From NCBI GenBank assembly GCA_000697335.1, contig JNEM01013441.1, positions 1 through 64,000 of the forward strand: a DNA stretch of 64,000 bases. Direction: 5' to 3'. A program made the translations under genes and the position numbers. The notes beneath the pieces are model-generated. The model did not search any database and was not told where the DNA came from. It worked only from the letters and a program-made list of their open reading frames with translations. Origin of the DNA: Conidiobolus incongruus B7586. Taxonomy: Eukaryota > Entomophthoromycota > Entomophthoromycetes > Entomophthorales > Conidiobolaceae. The stretch's first letter is position 1. Each line of letters starts with the position of its first letter. This document shows positions 50,301-62,989 of the stretch, one piece after another.

Positions 50301-51199
50301 AAAGCGACAAGTTATTTCCATTTATAATATGTATAATTGAATTGTTTCACCTTCTATCATAGTTAAAATGATTAAAATTGAATTATGAACTGAAATACTT
50401 TGAAGACAAAGGAATTAATAATTGATCATAAATAATCATCTTCACTCCTTGTATTAATTACTCAATATATCGTAATTTGTTTACTTTAAAGCTCATTAAG
50501 ATTAGATTGATTCAACTGAAATTTTGTTATTTAATCTATATATTTATATAATTTAAGAACACGATAAATTTTTAATTTTAATCATTTAATATTCATTTTT
50601 TATATGAATATATAAAAGGTCAAGTTTTAGTGAATTTTATCTATTAAATAAATGAAATATTATTGCATAGAATTATGTGCTTAAATCATCTGATTTAGAA
50701 AATTTCCTATTTCTATAAATACTACTCATATGATTTAAGTTCAATTCGATTAATTTAAATATTGAATAGTATTTAAACCTGATCATTTACCAATTCCAAG
50801 TTGAATGATCTCATATTAACTGTGTATTCCAAGTACATCATCCATTCAAAATTTGGAATATTAGATACCTTGTCATATACTAATTGTAATTAATTAAGTC
50901 CAATTTTGATTCTCTATCTTTTCATTGAGTAAAAACAATATTAACAGTAAGACAATTTTTTAATTTTTATTCAATGAGATGAAACTATTTATAACCTCAA
51001 AATCAACTTGCTATTTTTCAGACAGTTTTATTCCTAATTCTGATAGAGTTTCCCTTTTAATATTCTTGTTTAATCTGCCATTAATTACCATTGTATTTGT
51101 CTGAGTTTCACTATCCATCATTCCTCAATTCTTTAACATATTAATTAATTCATATATAAATACTTCATAAGACTTATTATTCTGTATTTTAACTAGATT
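44375..51199. other. AT-rich gene desert, 6.8 kb
   Basis: No gene, tRNA or readable transposon on either strand. Contains an ATT microsatellite near 48225-48245, a perfect hairpin at 49021-49045 and many short TA runs. Short open frames here (for example 46238-46429, 48336-48518) are rich in Ile, Lys, Tyr and Asn, as expected from AT composition, and match nothing I know. The right end should hold the EFR3 promoter. Confidence 0.6.
49021..49045. repeat. perfect 10-bp inverted repeat
   Basis: CCAAATTTGT and ACAAATTTGG flank a 5-nt loop CTATT: a perfect 10-bp stem. It lies in the middle of a long gene-free stretch; no transposon or ncRNA was seen around it. Confidence 0.6.
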
Positions 51200-54143
51200 A
51201 TGTGCTTTTGCGGAATGGCGCTTTTTCCATCGAAACACGCTACTCTAATCAATAACTGTTACCCAAGTCAACCTGGGGACTTTATTCCTAAATCTAATGA
51301 ACTATCTTACTTACAATTTTATGCCAATTCAAGACCTGAAAAACTTACTAAAGTAGGTGTATTCTTAGAGAAAAAAATTGTCTCTGACTTATGGAAGAAG
51401 CGAAATGAGTAAGTTTTAATATAATTTTTTTTTTGATAATATTTTCAAACGTTTAAATTTTAATTATATAGTCATGTTCACGTTTCTTTATCTATTTGGA
51501 AATCACTCATTACTTCTAATCCTTCTCAAATCAATTTATTCGCTGACCCTTTTTTAAAATCTATTTATAATATTATATCTTCTAATGATTTATCTCTATT
51601 ACCAGTTGCAACTGAAACGGTAATTTAATATATTAATTCATATTTAGTTATTTTTCTTTTTTTATCTAATTATATGTTTTTTTATTTAGTTAAATACTTT
51701 CTACCAAGTTAAAGGCAAACATGTGATTAATTCAGACCCTGAGATAGCTGATTGTAACTTAAAAATACTCAACTTTTACTCAGATTATGCTTCAAGTGAA
51801 AACCATGATACTTCTTCGAAATTAGCTCAACGTTATTATGGCATTTGGGGACTTTTAGGTATTTCCCAATCTGAAGAATCCCTTTCTTCAGATAGTCAAG
51901 TCTATTTAGAACGAATTGTTCCTTCTATTTTAAAAAACGCTATTAAACCCATTTTAGAAGCTGAAAAACTTGAAGAAAAAATGATTATTCCTGAAGACTT
52001 AAAGCCTCCTACTAATATTTCTCCAGACGATATTAACCGCTTGGCTTCTTATGGACTCAATCAGCTTCTTTGCGGCGGATCCGTCATTCATGTAAAAACC
52101 GTGATGGAACTCATACTCAAATATTTAGATAGTGAAAATGTTTGGGGTCATGAAAAACATGTTACAGATCTTTTACAATTGACATCCAATTCTGTCCAAC
52201 ACCAATATGGCTACATTCCAGTTGCTACAGTATTAAGACATTTTGAAATGGATCACCCTCAGCATAACGATGGAAACTCCAAACAGGAAGAAAACCTCCA
52301 AAACTCCACCCATATTCTAAAAACTAAAACCTTGATCACCGCTCTTGCCTCACTCTTATCAAATAGAAAAAGTTATGTCGGCATTTCTATTTTGGAAATT
52401 TTGAATACTTTAATTATCCAGTTGCTGATCCAAGAGAAAGTGATACACGATGTTGAAAACCAGAAATCATCCCCTGAGAAATGTAGTCTTAAAGATTTGA
52501 AGTGTTTACAAACTAGAACCATTGAATCCATTTCCAGTCTTGGAACTCATATTTATTATAGTGACCAGATAATCGATATCTTAAGCTTTTTAACTAACAA
52601 ACTCAAGGTTAATTCCAGTGTTCCTCACACTAGTGACAATGAAATTGACCATAATCGTATCGTAATCCTAAAGACAATGACTGAGATCATCAGACAGTTC
52701 CATACCCACTATCCTCAAATGGATCCTCCTCCAAAATGCAACCTCTCCCTTTCCATCCTTAACCCCCTCTTCACCCTCTTTACATGCAACGACCCTCTCA
52801 CAAAGTTCCGTCTCAAAGAATTTCTCGTTGAGCTCACAAACAATTTGAGTTTCTATTCCCGTATGGGCACAATTCATGATATTGAATTTGTCAATTCTCT
52901 CAATCAAAATATCTACCAGTACATCCGAAGCATCCAACCTTCCAATTGGATTGACTTGGTGATTATTTTCCAAATACTTGAAGTTATGTATCCTGCTTTC
53001 GGAGATCATGGATTATTTTCAGTGATTCCTCTTCTATTCAAATTTCAGGTATTTCATTTTATTTAACTCAATATTACTTTTCTAATCATGTTATAGGATA
53101 TGGATCCCGATATCGAAGATGTTCTTTTATATAAGCACACTTTGCTCCACAATCTAGTTAATATTCACTTTGACAATCTCGGAACTAAATTAAACAATAA
53201 TGAGTTGAAAGAATACTGTAAATCAATTCAATCTTTAAAACAATCCGACCATCAATGTATTCCCAATCTTTCTGAACTAATGACTGACCCCAATCTTGAG
53301 CAAAAATGGGATTTACCCCTGGAACACGCAATTGCACTCGAAGGAGGTCAGATTGAAAAAAGTGAAGCTTTGAACTTGGTAAGAGGTAGTCATTTACTAG
53401 ATCGTCAAAAGGTTATTTCAATCTTATTGAACGACGTTACACTTAAACCCAATATTACCAAAGAAGTGAAACTTAAACTTTCCCAAGAATATAACCCAGA
53501 AAAGGCTCAACTTGGTAAGATATATTCATGTTTTCACATTCATTTTATCTTACAATTTCATTTAATAGAATTCCAACAAAGTAAATATAGGATCAGATCT
53601 TCTACAACTTTTAGAACTAAATCTAAACCTTCTTCACCAGTAATCTCTTTTATTTACTTTCTCCAAGTTTAAAATTAATCATTTTCTATAAACCATTAGA
53701 AAAGTCCAGCTGGTATTCCTAACACCAATGTTGAACCAGTCAAGATCCTTAAGGTTGAAAGTTTAAAAGAAGCATTAAGTATGTTTTATTAACCCTATAA
53801 TTTGACATATATTCTAACAAATTTGACATTTAGATCCACTTTATACTACTGAAGGAAGCAGTGATATGGATTCCGATTCAGATATTCAAGCAACTTCCCT
53901 TTATAACTCCAGAAGGGTAATTGATCTCATCTTTTCTTATTGTATGATAATTAATTATTTTTAGTCTCCAAGAGAAAATTCACGAGCTGATGTTAACAGT
54001 CTTTTGAAAACAATCAATGGATCTCAAACAACTGGAAGGTAAAACTCAATTCAAATATTTTATTTTTATAGTAAATCTAATTATTATATAGGAGAAGTAA
54101 TATTTCTCTTGTCAATGGACCCAACTTTCCATATAATCATTAA
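51200..54143 (+). CDS. EFR3: Efr3 plasma-membrane scaffold for PI4-kinase (9 exons)
   Basis: Exons 51200-51408, 51472-51619, 51690-53048, 53097-53514, 53569-53639, 53700-53778, 53834-53916, 53965-54038, 54092-54143; 2493 nt, 830 aa, the size of animal EFR3. Efr3 anchors the PI4KIII-alpha/Stt4-Ypp1(TTC7) complex at the plasma membrane to make PI4P. The conserved N-terminal block KHATLINNCYP, SNELSYLQFYANSRPEKLTK and VGVFLEKKIVSDLWK is diagnostic; the remainder is an armadillo/HEAT-like helical rod (GIWGLLGIS, DDINRLASYGLNQLLC), then a Ser-rich disordered tail. The protein begins Met-Cys-Phe-Cys, like animal EFR3, where N-terminal Cys are palmitoylated; yeast Efr3 uses a basic patch. The C-terminus is split over five small exons. 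Confidence 0.92.
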
Positions 54144-56520
54144 GACACTATTTAATCCAACACCCACCACTCCTCCCGTTCGTTCCCTCCCTCTCTTCTC
54201 TTACAACTCACCATCGTTATAAATTCCGCCATCTATTCCTAATGTTTTATTATTGATTTAATCAGTTTATCATTAATCACCATCAATACTAACTAAACTA
54301 TATTCTTTATTAAAATACAATACGAATTCATTCTAAATATTTATTATCAAATTATTATATATTACATCATTTTAAAATATCTCTAATTCCCACTTAATAT
54401 CTTGAAATCAAATTCTTTAGTAAATTTTTTGAATCGCTTATTATTTCATGAGAAAAATTTGTTAATCAAATTATCCAATTTCATGAACATGTAATGTGTT
54501 TATATTCTCTATAAAATTAAAAAGTATAAATATTGTTTTTATCGTTGAATTAATTTGAAAATATTTTCTTAATTCATGAATTCAAACAAATTATTACAAT
54601 TATTTTTAATTGAGTATCCTTTAATATTTATAATAATTTCAATATAAATTTCAATTGATCTGAATAACATTCAAAAATTGAAATGTTATTTTTTTATTCA
54701 TATTATATTAGCACAATTGTAACAAATATAGTTTTTTTAAATATAAACTATTAATTTAAATCAATAAAATTTTAATATTGAAAAAAAAATAAATTGCTCC
54801 TATTAAAGTTTCATATTAACTTCAAACTTTGATTAAAAAATAAATAATATTAGTTGTCATAATGCGATAAAGTGATAAATTATATATATTTAAAATAAAT
54901 TAATCCATCTAAAATTATACATTGATACTTTTGTTAACTATTCACTATTCGTTTTCAATCAATTCATTTAAATACTTAAACTATTTAACAAAATGTAAAT
55001 ATATTCATCATTGAAATTGAATACTATTATTTAATATGGATAGTAGTTATAATAAAAATATATTTAATACAATATATTTTATTTTTAGGAAATTGAATCT
55101 AGACTTATACCACATTGGTCATAAATTCATCATGACCCTTGATAATATATATTTTAAAACATGCTCAATTATTAATTTTGAGGTTTTTATATTTTAACAA
55201 GGAACCATATTTAATATGTTTAATAATTAATATTTTTGAAATTAAAGAAAAAAAAATAATCTTTTAATACAATAATTTAAATTCACTATTAGTTCATATT
55301 GAATAATTTTCATTTTATAGTCAATATAATCAATTTTATTATATAGAAAAAATTATATATTGATGTATTATTAATTTATATTGAAAATAAAGTAAAATAT
55401 ATTTTATTTATAATATAACTCAGTTTTCATACTCAAACTGCATTTATTCAATATTAAAAAATTTGGAAAAATTAAAGAATATATATCATATAAATGATAT
55501 TGAAAATTGTTTTAAAATATTATAATATATATATAGGAAGGTAATTAAAATTTTGATAATTCTCAAACTTTAATTGCTAAAAATTAACAATTAGAATAAT
55601 TATAATATATCAAATATTGTATTCACTGTTTATTTTAATGTAAATATATTGACATTATAATTCTTTATAATTCCTATTTTTATAAAATATACCTGAAAAC
55701 TTTTAAATTATTATATACTAAAATAATATTTTATATTTTAATCAAGCATTTTTAATACTCATAAAATTTGAAAGTGAAACAATATAGTAATCATAATCAA
55801 CTTCAAATTTTATCATTTTAATTACTTTAACTAATCTTGAAAATAATTTTATGTGTACATATGTCACTTAACAAAGCAATTATATCAAACTAAATTTAAC
55901 CAGCTTCATTTTCAAATTGATATATATATATTATATAAACCTTGTTCAATATGATTTGTAATTCAAAAGATTTTAAATCAAAAAATTCTTTTTTCAATTT
56001 GTATAATTATTTAATCTTTAATAAAATTAAATATATATATATATATATATATATATTTAATTTATTATATGAATATTTAATAAAAATATTATTTATATTA
56101 TTATTATTATTATTGTTAATAAAATTATTTTTTTATATCAAAATAATATTTTAAATTTTTTTTGTTAATAATACAGAAATGGTTTGTAATCGTTAATAAA
56201 GGTAATATAATTATTGAATTTGAAATTAATTATTAATAATATCACTAATTTATTATTTATTTGCCAATTTAATAATATTTTAGAGTATAATTGTAGAAGT
56301 TTAAATATTGAAACGAATAAAATAATAATTATTAAAGAAATGAGAGAAAAGAAAATGAAGAGATTGAAAGATTAAAATAAATTGGAAAAGAAATGATATT
56401 ATATTAAATTGAAAAAAAGATTATAAGAGTAAAGTATAAAAAAATGAAAATGAAAATTTGAGAAAATAAACATGTAATATATGAAACATTTATATTATAA
56501 TATTATGATATTAACTTTAA
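54144..56520. other. AT-rich spacer, 2.4 kb
   Basis: 3' region of EFR3, then spacer. Contains (AT)13 at 56031-56056 and a TTA microsatellite at about 56098-56114. No gene recognised. Confidence 0.5.
56031..56056. repeat. (AT)13 microsatellite
   Basis: Twenty-six bases of uninterrupted AT dinucleotide, followed shortly by a TTA trinucleotide array. Likely length-variable; no function inferred. Confidence 0.9.
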
Positions 56521-56592
56521 GACGTGTTGGCGCAATGGTAGCGCGTCCGCCTCCAGAGCGGAAGGCTGGGAGTTCGAGTCTCTCACGCGTCA
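56521..56592 (+). tRNA. tRNA-Trp (CCA)
   Basis: Acceptor GACGTGT pairs with ACGCGTC (one U-G); D stem GCGC/GCGC; anticodon stem TCCGC/GCGGA with loop CTCCAGA, anticodon CCA; T arm GGGAGTTCGAGTCTCTC. 72 nt, no intron. Its presence with a normal CCA anticodon fits standard code use (UGG only for Trp). Confidence 0.93.
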
Positions 56593-59544
56593 TTTTTTTA
56601 TCTAATTTTTTCGTTAATACCCTATTTATTTGAATATATTTGTTGTAATTTTACTATTTATTTTGATCATTTATATCTACTTTTTCTCTTTATTGCTTTG
56701 TATATTTTAACTATAATTCGCAAATGATATATATACATATGTTGAATAATATATGATATTTTTATTTTTATTTTTTTATCGATATTAATAAATGATTTAG
56801 TTTAATTTAATATAATTATTTAAATTTGATTTTATATCTCTGATTATTAAGAATTTTATTAATTACCTTTTGAAATTACTATGTTGATAAATTGAATATT
56901 AATTATCAATAGTTAAAATGCACAAAATTAATAAAATTTATTATAACAAATTTATGGTAACTATTTTTTAAAAGATCATATAAATAGTAATTTAAATTTT
57001 TTTGAATTTTCAAAATATATCACCTTCATAATGTGCGAATAACAAAATATAATATTATTGAATCATATAGTATTTTTTTAAAATCTACCTTTTTATAATA
57101 AATATTATTTCAGCATTTCATACTTTCAATTTTAATAATTAATTATTTTCATTTTGATATTCACTAATTCCATAAATCAAGACTGGATATTAATTATAAA
57201 AAAGTTTAGATATTTCTAATATTTAATTGAACAAATAGATTTGATTGTTAAAATATTCTTTTATAAATATTACCAATTACACAATACCAAACTATATCTT
57301 CAAATAATAGAGAGATATATTTTAAATTTGAAGCAATTTTCAGGGTATTCATTTTTGCGATATATTTTCAACAAGAAGATTTTGAATAATAATATAGCCA
57401 AATTTAATAATATTAAAAAAATACCCTTAAAATGGATTATTACGTCAGTTGTCATTAGTATTAAGATTGATTAATAGAAATCATACAATTCATCAAAAAT
57501 GTGATAGTTAAAATATTACTTGATTATGACTCAAAAACGGTTTAGGAGTATGGATGAAATATGAAATTTGACTAGAATAAGTCCAGAGTTCATTCCTAAA
57601 ACTGGTTGATATCTCTAAAATCTTAGCTGCGCTTCGTGTAACCCTAGTAATTTAATTTTTTTAAATAATAAAACCTGAATTTGGATTAAGATAATTAGTT
57701 GAAATTTGATTATTTAGTTATAAGTTGAATTTTATATATTTTTAATAAATTAAATTTATTTTTTGTTGAAAATTATGGAAGTATTGGATGTTAAAATAAT
57801 ATAAATCACTTTTATTGATGTTCTATATAGCATATTTATAACGCCGAAAACATTTTCATAATAATGCTAAGCTAATAATGCATTGAAATAGGCAAAAAAT
57901 TGAATAATCAAAAATTATTCCAATAATTGCCAGAGCACCAGAATCTTTCCTTAAATTTTGCCTAATTCAATTTAAATTTCGTGCTAAGGCAAAGAGGCAA
58001 ATGAATAAACACCTCCTTTATTGAATTAAAAGCTCAGGATACAGTTTAATTGGTTCAATTTTTCAATATGATTTCATCTATAAGAAACGTGAGAATTATT
58101 AAATATTTGGCTTATGTTTAATTTATTGATTAATATCCAAGTCTTTATATTTCATCAATATTAAAATATTCAAATCTTAAAGTGATAATTGAAATATATC
58201 ATAAGAGCTAGTGAATCGATGAATGATTAAAATAATGGAAAAAGTTTCATATTTAATAATTTCCATAACATTGGTTCAAGTTACACAACTTTTGATCATT
58301 TTATTTTGGGTTTTAGTTTTTTAGTTTTTTAGTTTAGATTAAAAGGTCAATAATTGAATAAAAAAATCGGGGATCTTTGATTATTTGTTAATGAATACTT
58401 TTTGATTATGTATACCTGTTATTCGTAACTAAAGAGGTTATTACCAAAAGCTGTTCAACCGAGTACTCGATACTTGTCAATCAAACTTAGATTTTCTCAG
58501 AGTAGATGATCAATGATTGTTATGTGGAGCTCTGTCCAACTTATTTCTCCAAATTCAAAAAGTTTTAGGATAATATTGGGTGGATTAGATATTGGTTGAA
58601 TTTTTCTTATCTTATTGTAATTCCCCAAATTGCTGGCATTTTAATTCAGTCATCATATTTGAGTAATAAGCACAGTTTTATTAATTATTTTATCAAGATT
58701 TTATTAGGATTTTTCAAAAATATTCATTTAACAAGTGATTTTTATGTTTCTTAAAAATAATAAATATCCATATTGGGTAAAACTATTATAGATAAAAAAA
58801 GATGATAAAATGAAAAAAATTGTCAAATTTAGACAAATTTTCAAGATGTCAGAAATTACTCAATTTGCTTAACTCTTCACCACACTAGCTTAGCTAGATT
58901 ACACATTTAGTATTGAATTCTTTTAAAATTCTTAGTATTCTGTCATTTTAAAATATATCGGTATTGATATATTAAATAGATTACTAAGTTCGATACTATG
59001 GAATATATATTAATAATTTTTGATACTTGATAAAGTTAGTGAGAGATAGTACTCTTTTAGTATTTTGTTTACCAAAACGTGAATGGATCAGATTAAATTT
59101 TTTAGAATAATTGCCAAGTCAAGCTTCATGTTTGGAATATGTTTAAATGAATAGTATATAGATATTCAATTAAATAATTAGTTTACTGAGATAGTATTCA
59201 TGTACACAAATTATGTATTATAATGTTAAATCAATATTGTTATAATTTTTCAAATATTATATTTGATTTGATAAATGATATAATTTAATTTAAATTATTA
59301 TATAAATTAATTATAGATTAAAATTAGTTCAACTCCCCTTAATTTTGGTGTCCTACCCTAAGATTCTCCCTCGGCAGTTAAATTTAGCATAATCAACCAA
59401 TGGAATGATAAAATATTAAAATCTGTGATATGGTTACCAATAGAATTAATGTTAATCCTGGGAAATTTTATCATTTTCATCATCCATAATATTGTTAAAT
59501 CAACCAAATCTCTAAATCCAACAGATAGTAACTTTGGGTTACAT
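56593..59544. other. AT-rich spacer, about 3 kb
   Basis: No supported gene. An 8-base repeat (AGTTTTTT, three units) lies at 58311-58332. A 77-codon frame at 57241-57474 has AT-driven composition and no recognisable motif. The last few hundred bases before 59545 become less AT-rich, consistent with a promoter. Confidence 0.5.
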
Positions 59545-59552
59545 TATATAAA
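59545..59552 (+). promoter_or_regulatory. TATA box candidate of the P-type ATPase gene
   Basis: TATATAAA about 200 bp upstream of the ATPase start codon, followed by a pyrimidine-rich stretch (CGTTTTCTCCTCACTGC, then CGTCTCTTCTTTTATTTT), an arrangement common at highly expressed fungal genes. Codon choice in the gene also suggests strong expression. A 5'-UTR intron (ending CATTTTCCAG near 59722) is possible. Confidence 0.4.
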
Positions 59553-59752
59553 CCTTCGTTTTCTCCTCACTGCACCCAAATAATTCACAGAAAAACAAAA
59601 GACCTCAATCGTCTCTTCTTTTATTTTATCTAATTGATCATTAAGACCCAACTGCCTTTGGTGTAGTCGGGTCCTTGGAATATTTGTACTTTAATTGATT
59701 GAATCAATTATTCATTTTCCAGTTTATTCAGTTCGCTTAATTAATCTGCTCA

Positions 59753-62700
59753 ATGTCCAAACCTGCCCCTAAAAAGAACGTCAATATTGACGAGCACTTG
59801 CTACCCTTGGAGGAGGTATGCAAGCGCTATGGTACCGATGTCAACGCTCTCAAACCGGATCAGAGTCCAGGTTTGTCCGAAGCCAAGGCCAAAGAAGTGT
59901 TGGCTCAGAATGGCCCCAATATTCTGTCTCCTCCCAAGAAGGTGCACCCAATTGTCCGATTCCTCCACTGTTTGGGAGCTTTATTCAATTTGTTATTGAT
60001 CTTAGCAGGTATTTTAACCTATGTGTTATACGGTATCGATCCTAAGGAAAACGCTGCCAACGTTTACTTGGGTGGTATTTTGATTGGTGTAGCTTTCCTA
60101 AATGCACTGATCGAATTTGTTCAGCTTCAAAAGAGTGCTTCCGTTTTAGAGTCTTTTTTGAGTATGATCCCTCAACAGTGTCGCTTGGTCCGTGAAGGCA
60201 ACTTGAAGCAAGGTGCTGCCGCTGATCTCGTCGTCGGTGATGTTGTATTCGTTAGAATGGGTGACAAAGTTCCCGCTGATTTGCTGCTCTTCCAGTGCAG
60301 TGAACTCAAAGTTGATAATTCTTCCTTAACTGGTGAGTCTGAACCTCAAGAACGTCTTCCTACTAACGATATGCAGAATCCTTTGGAAGCTACTAATATT
60401 GCATTCAACGGAACTTTAGCCGTTGCTGGCGAAGGTTATGGTATTGTTATTCGCACTGGTGATTCAACCGTTTTAGGTCAAATTGCCGGTATGACTCAAG
60501 GTGAAAAGAAGAACCCAAGCCCTCTCTCCGTTGAAATCGACGTCTTCGTTAAAATTATTGCCAGTGTCGCCGCTACCACCGCTATCTTCTTCTTCTGTCT
60601 CAGTTTAGGTGTCGGTCGTAGTATTAATGCCACTTTGAACTTCTCCATCGGTGTTTTCGTTGCCTGGGTTCCTGAAGGTCTTCCTGCTACTGTCACCATG
60701 TTATTGACCCTTGCTGCCAAGAAAATGGCTAGTCAAAATGTATTGGTCAAGGATTTGAAGGGTGTTGAAACTTTGGGTGCTATTACATTGTTGGCTACGG
60801 ATAAGACCGGTACTTTGACCCGTAACCAAATGACCGTAACTAAAATCTGGTCCAATTTAACCATGTATTCCGCACTCCGTAACCTCCAAAACGCTAACAA
60901 TCCCATCAGCGTTGATTCTCCTGGATTGAAGGAAATTATGATGAATTCCGCATTAAATTCCAGAGCCAAATTCGACCGTACTGATGTTCCTATTGAACAA
61001 AGAGAAATCATTGGTGATGCTACGGAATCTGGTTTAACCCGTTTTTCCGCTACCAATCTCGCCGATTTTGACAATAAGCCCGAACAACATCCTAAAGTCT
61101 TTGAAATCCCCTTCAACTCTGATAACAAGTGGGCTATGAGTATCAACATGGTAAGTCATGAAACTGGTGATTTGACTTTATACCTCAAGGGTGCTCCCGA
61201 AAGAGTCCTCCGACTTTGCTCCACCATCCTTATCAATAATCAAGCTATTGAACTCACCGAAGAACACAAAGCCCAATTCATGGAGACTTACGAATACATG
61301 GCTGGCCAAGGTCATCGTGTATTAGCTTTCGCTCAGCTCTTGCTCCCCAGAGATCAATACCCCAAGGATTACGTTTTCAACAAGAAGGAAAAGAACTACC
61401 CCACCAAGGATTTGACTTTTGTTGGTTTAGTCAGTTTGGAAGATCCTCCTAAGCACGGTGTCCGTGAAGCCATCGGTCGCTGCCGTACTGCTGGTATTCG
61501 TGTTATGATGGTTACTGGTGATCACCCTTTGACCGCTGAAGCCATTGGTCGCAAGATCAACTTAATGATTTCCGACACTAAAGAAAAGATTGCCAAGAAG
61601 ACTAACCGTCCTATTGAATCTATTCCTGAATCCGAAGTCAAAGCCATCGTCATTCACGGTGAACAGATCGATAGCTTAACTGATCAGGATTGGGCCAACA
61701 TTTTCGATAAAGAAGAAATCATCTTTGCTCGTACTTCTCCCAAACACAAGCTCCAAATTGTCAAGCGTGCTCAATCTATTGGTCACATCGTTGGTGTCAC
61801 TGGTGATGGTGTTAACGATTCTCCCGCTCTTAAGAAGGCTGATTTAGGTATTGCCATGAACGAATCTGGTTCTGATGTCTCCAAGGAAGCTGCTGCCATG
61901 ATCTTGCTAGATGATAACTTCGCTAGTACTGTCAGAGGTATCGAAGAAGGTCGTCTCATCTTCTCTAACTTGAAAAAGAGTATCAAGTACACCGTTACTC
62001 ACTCCATCCCCGAAGTTATTCCTCAATTGTTGTATATTATCGTCCCCATTCCTCTTCCCTTGAGTTCCATTTTGATTTTGGTTATTGACCTTGGCTTTGA
62101 ATTGTTTGCTGCTCTTTCTTACGCCTGGGACAAGCCTGAAAGCGAAACTGGTCTAATGAAATTACCTCCTCGTAAGCCCGTCACCCCTGGTACCATCGAA
62201 AGATTACACCGTCTCAAGTCCCGTGAACTCAAATTGGAAATTGATCCCGAAACTGGTGAAGAGATTCCCGCCTCTTGGTCTCAAAAATTGTCTCACAATA
62301 TCTCCAGAATGTTTACTGCTGTTTATTGGAAGGAAAAATTCGAAAAGACTGAAGGTGAAGTTATGGTAGATGCCGGTTTGTTATCCTGGGGTTATCTTGA
62401 AGCTGGTGTGATTGAGGCTCTTACCGCTCACATTGCCTACTTCTGGGTCCTTTCATCATTTGGTATTACTCCTTACGATGCTTGGAAGGCTCAAGGTAAT
62501 CAAAGTGAATTCAAATACTGGACTTTGGAAGCTGCCAAATTGGTCACTTCCACGGGCGCTGTATTGGATGGTAAACAGCAAGTTGAAGCTTTAGCTCAAG
62601 CTCAGTCCATTTACTATCTCTCCATTATGATTGCACAGGGTTTCAACTTGTTCGCTTGTAAGTCCAGGATTCGTTACCCATTCGGTAAGCACATGTTCAC

Positions 62701-62989
62701 CAATCTCAAGAACTTCTATGGGTTAGCTATTGGTTTCGCCCTCGGTTTCTGTATTGTGTACATCCCTCCCTTCAACACTGCATTCGGCACCAGCTACCAC
62801 CTCAGCCCACTCTACTGGCTCTGCCCCATCGCTGGAGGTGTTGTCATTGTACTTTACTCCGCCCTCCGCTTCTACATCCAACAGAAACGCAATCCCATCA
62901 AGTGGAATGAAGAAATTCAAGGCTTACAAATGCATCCAACGGTTAGAACTATAGATCAACGTAATCAACAAATCAAAGAAAAATCTTAA
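59753..62989 (+). CDS. type IIC P-type ATPase (Na+/K+- or H+/K+-ATPase alpha-like)
   Basis: Single exon, 1078 aa. Cation pump of the Na,K/H,K-ATPase alpha group, which many early-diverging fungi keep. In order: TM1-2 (RFLHCLGALFNLLLILAG); actuator TGES within DNSSLTGESEP; TM4 PEGLPATVT; phosphorylation site DKTGTLT, Asp350; nucleotide-binding KGAPERVL; MVTGDHPLTAEAIGRK; hinge TGDGVNDSPALKKADLGIAM; then TM5-10, with SIPEVIPQLLYI and VIDLGFELFAAL, and a basic tail. TM6 reads D779-L-G-F-E783 where animal Na,K-ATPase has DLGTD, and TM4 has PEGLP rather than PEGLL. Ion specificity therefore cannot be set from sequence alone. No beta-subunit gene is seen in the window. Strong preference for C- or T-ending, A/T-poor codons compared with neighbours points to high expression. 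Confidence 0.95.
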   Translation: MSKPAPKKNVNIDEHLLPLEEVCKRYGTDVNALKPDQSPGLSEAKAKEVLAQNGPNILSPPKKVHPIVRFLHCLGALFNLLLILAGILTYVLYGIDPKENAANVYLGGILIGVAFLNALIEFVQLQKSASVLESFLSMIPQQCRLVREGNLKQGAAADLVVGDVVFVRMGDKVPADLLLFQCSELKVDNSSLTGESEPQERLPTNDMQNPLEATNIAFNGTLAVAGEGYGIVIRTGDSTVLGQIAGMTQGEKKNPSPLSVEIDVFVKIIASVAATTAIFFFCLSLGVGRSINATLNFSIGVFVAWVPEGLPATVTMLLTLAAKKMASQNVLVKDLKGVETLGAITLLATDKTGTLTRNQMTVTKIWSNLTMYSALRNLQNANNPISVDSPGLKEIMMNSALNSRAKFDRTDVPIEQREIIGDATESGLTRFSATNLADFDNKPEQHPKVFEIPFNSDNKWAMSINMVSHETGDLTLYLKGAPERVLRLCSTILINNQAIELTEEHKAQFMETYEYMAGQGHRVLAFAQLLLPRDQYPKDYVFNKKEKNYPTKDLTFVGLVSLEDPPKHGVREAIGRCRTAGIRVMMVTGDHPLTAEAIGRKINLMISDTKEKIAKKTNRPIESIPESEVKAIVIHGEQIDSLTDQDWANIFDKEEIIFARTSPKHKLQIVKRAQSIGHIVGVTGDGVNDSPALKKADLGIAMNESGSDVSKEAAAMILLDDNFASTVRGIEEGRLIFSNLKKSIKYTVTHSIPEVIPQLLYIIVPIPLPLSSILILVIDLGFELFAALSYAWDKPESETGLMKLPPRKPVTPGTIERLHRLKSRELKLEIDPETGEEIPASWSQKLSHNISRMFTAVYWKEKFEKTEGEVMVDAGLLSWGYLEAGVIEALTAHIAYFWVLSSFGITPYDAWKAQGNQSEFKYWTLEAAKLVTSTGAVLDGKQQVEALAQAQSIYYLSIMIAQGFNLFACKSRIRYPFGKHMFTNLKNFYGLAIGFALGFCIVYIPPFNTAFGTSYHLSPLYWLCPIAGGVVIVLYSALRFYIQQKRNPIKWNEEIQGLQMHPTVRTIDQRNQQIKEKS

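Noticed and set aside
44375-51199. Nuclear copy of mitochondrial DNA
   Set aside because: AT content would fit, but no mitochondrial protein, rRNA or tRNA sequence was recognised.
57241-57474. 77-codon open frame
   Set aside because: AT-driven composition and no recognisable domain; not supported.
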